Part shown: positions 33,517 through 33,562 of the stretch, one piece after another | Layout: every line of letters starts with the position of its first letter | How positions within the stretch are numbered: position 1 is the first letter of the stretch | Assembly (NCBI GenBank): GCA_016900015.1 | Contig: JACJJM010000033.1 | Coordinates: 1-33,562, forward strand | Source of the DNA: Phocaeicola coprophilus | GTDB taxonomy: Bacteria > Bacteroidota > Bacteroidia > Bacteroidales > Bacteroidaceae | Length of the DNA stretch: 33,562 nucleotides | Reading direction: 5' to 3' | Translations under genes and position numbers: made by a program | The notes under the pieces: generated by a model | Database searches by the model: none | The model's input: only the letters and a program-made list of their open reading frames with translations | Told to the model about the DNA's origin: nothing

Positions 33517-33562
33517 GATTCGCTAGCTCAGCTGGTAGAGCACAACACTTTTAATGTTGGGG
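33517..33562 (+). tRNA. tRNA-Lys (anticodon UUU), 3' part beyond the window
   Basis: The 5' acceptor strand GATTCGC, TA, D-stem GCTC...GAGC with AGCTGGTA loop, and anticodon arm CAACA-CTTTTAA-TGTTG are all in place. The anticodon is TTT (33550-33552), reading lysine AAA/AAG. The window ends in the variable region, so the T-arm and the 3' acceptor strand are not seen. Confidence 0.93.

Overview
The window looks like a chromosomal segment of a Bacteroidales bacterium (Bacteroides, Phocaeicola, Parabacteroides or a close relative). At least a dozen genes or RNAs are preceded by the Bacteroidota -7 box TAnnTTTG. At several of these a TTTG-like -33 box sits 19 bases further upstream, while classical -35/-10 promoters and strong Shine-Dalgarno sites are rare. 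Protein content agrees: Bacteroidota lipoproteins (DUF3332), a GGGtGRT/NifU-like pair, a Bacteroides-type RND pump, and secreted heparinase-like and GH29 enzymes. There is no rRNA, prophage or transposase gene. One tRNA-Lys gene is cut by the right edge.

Layout. 1-760: a hairpin repeat and a 30-residue single-span membrane peptide on the minus strand with a near-consensus promoter. 770-2714: aqpZ (minus) and a secreted alpha/beta hydrolase (plus). 2912-10005: a complete type II-C CRISPR-Cas locus, namely tracrRNA (minus), cas9-cas1-cas2 (plus, overlapping), an array of eleven 47-bp repeats plus one degenerate half repeat, and a 151-bp MITE-like element inserted into that terminal repeat. 10173-11899: the GGGtGRT and NifU-like pair. 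12173-13803: a BASS-family transporter and a DUF3332 lipoprotein. 14340-17421: ilvE, trmB and mrp. 17686-23726: a tripartite RND efflux operon. 24122-26663: a divergent LpxA paralogue, rubrerythrin and an MscS channel. 26877-32635: a three-gene secreted set (Asp-rich protein, heparinase II/III-like protein, GH29 fucosidase). 33517 onward: tRNA-Lys.

The most interesting system is the CRISPR locus. The tracrRNA reads from the minus strand, with a perfect TTTG-N19-TATATTTG promoter whose predicted start falls at the first base of the anti-repeat. It has a recognisable nexus and a terminator. Its orientation means the array is also transcribed on the minus strand, towards cas2. Read in that direction, every repeat contains GTTG-N19-TATCTTTG, a Bacteroidota promoter with correct spacing, so each crRNA could have its own promoter. 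The degenerate terminal repeat keeps the -7-box half and has lost the tracr-pairing half, which fits a repeat whose only remaining job is to start transcription.

Other points of note: a family of 22-bp tandem units (three units at each of three intergenic loci), a PerR/Fur-like palindrome over the rubrerythrin promoter, a perfect 16-bp palindrome over the efflux operon -7 box, and an LpxA homologue with altered active-site surroundings.
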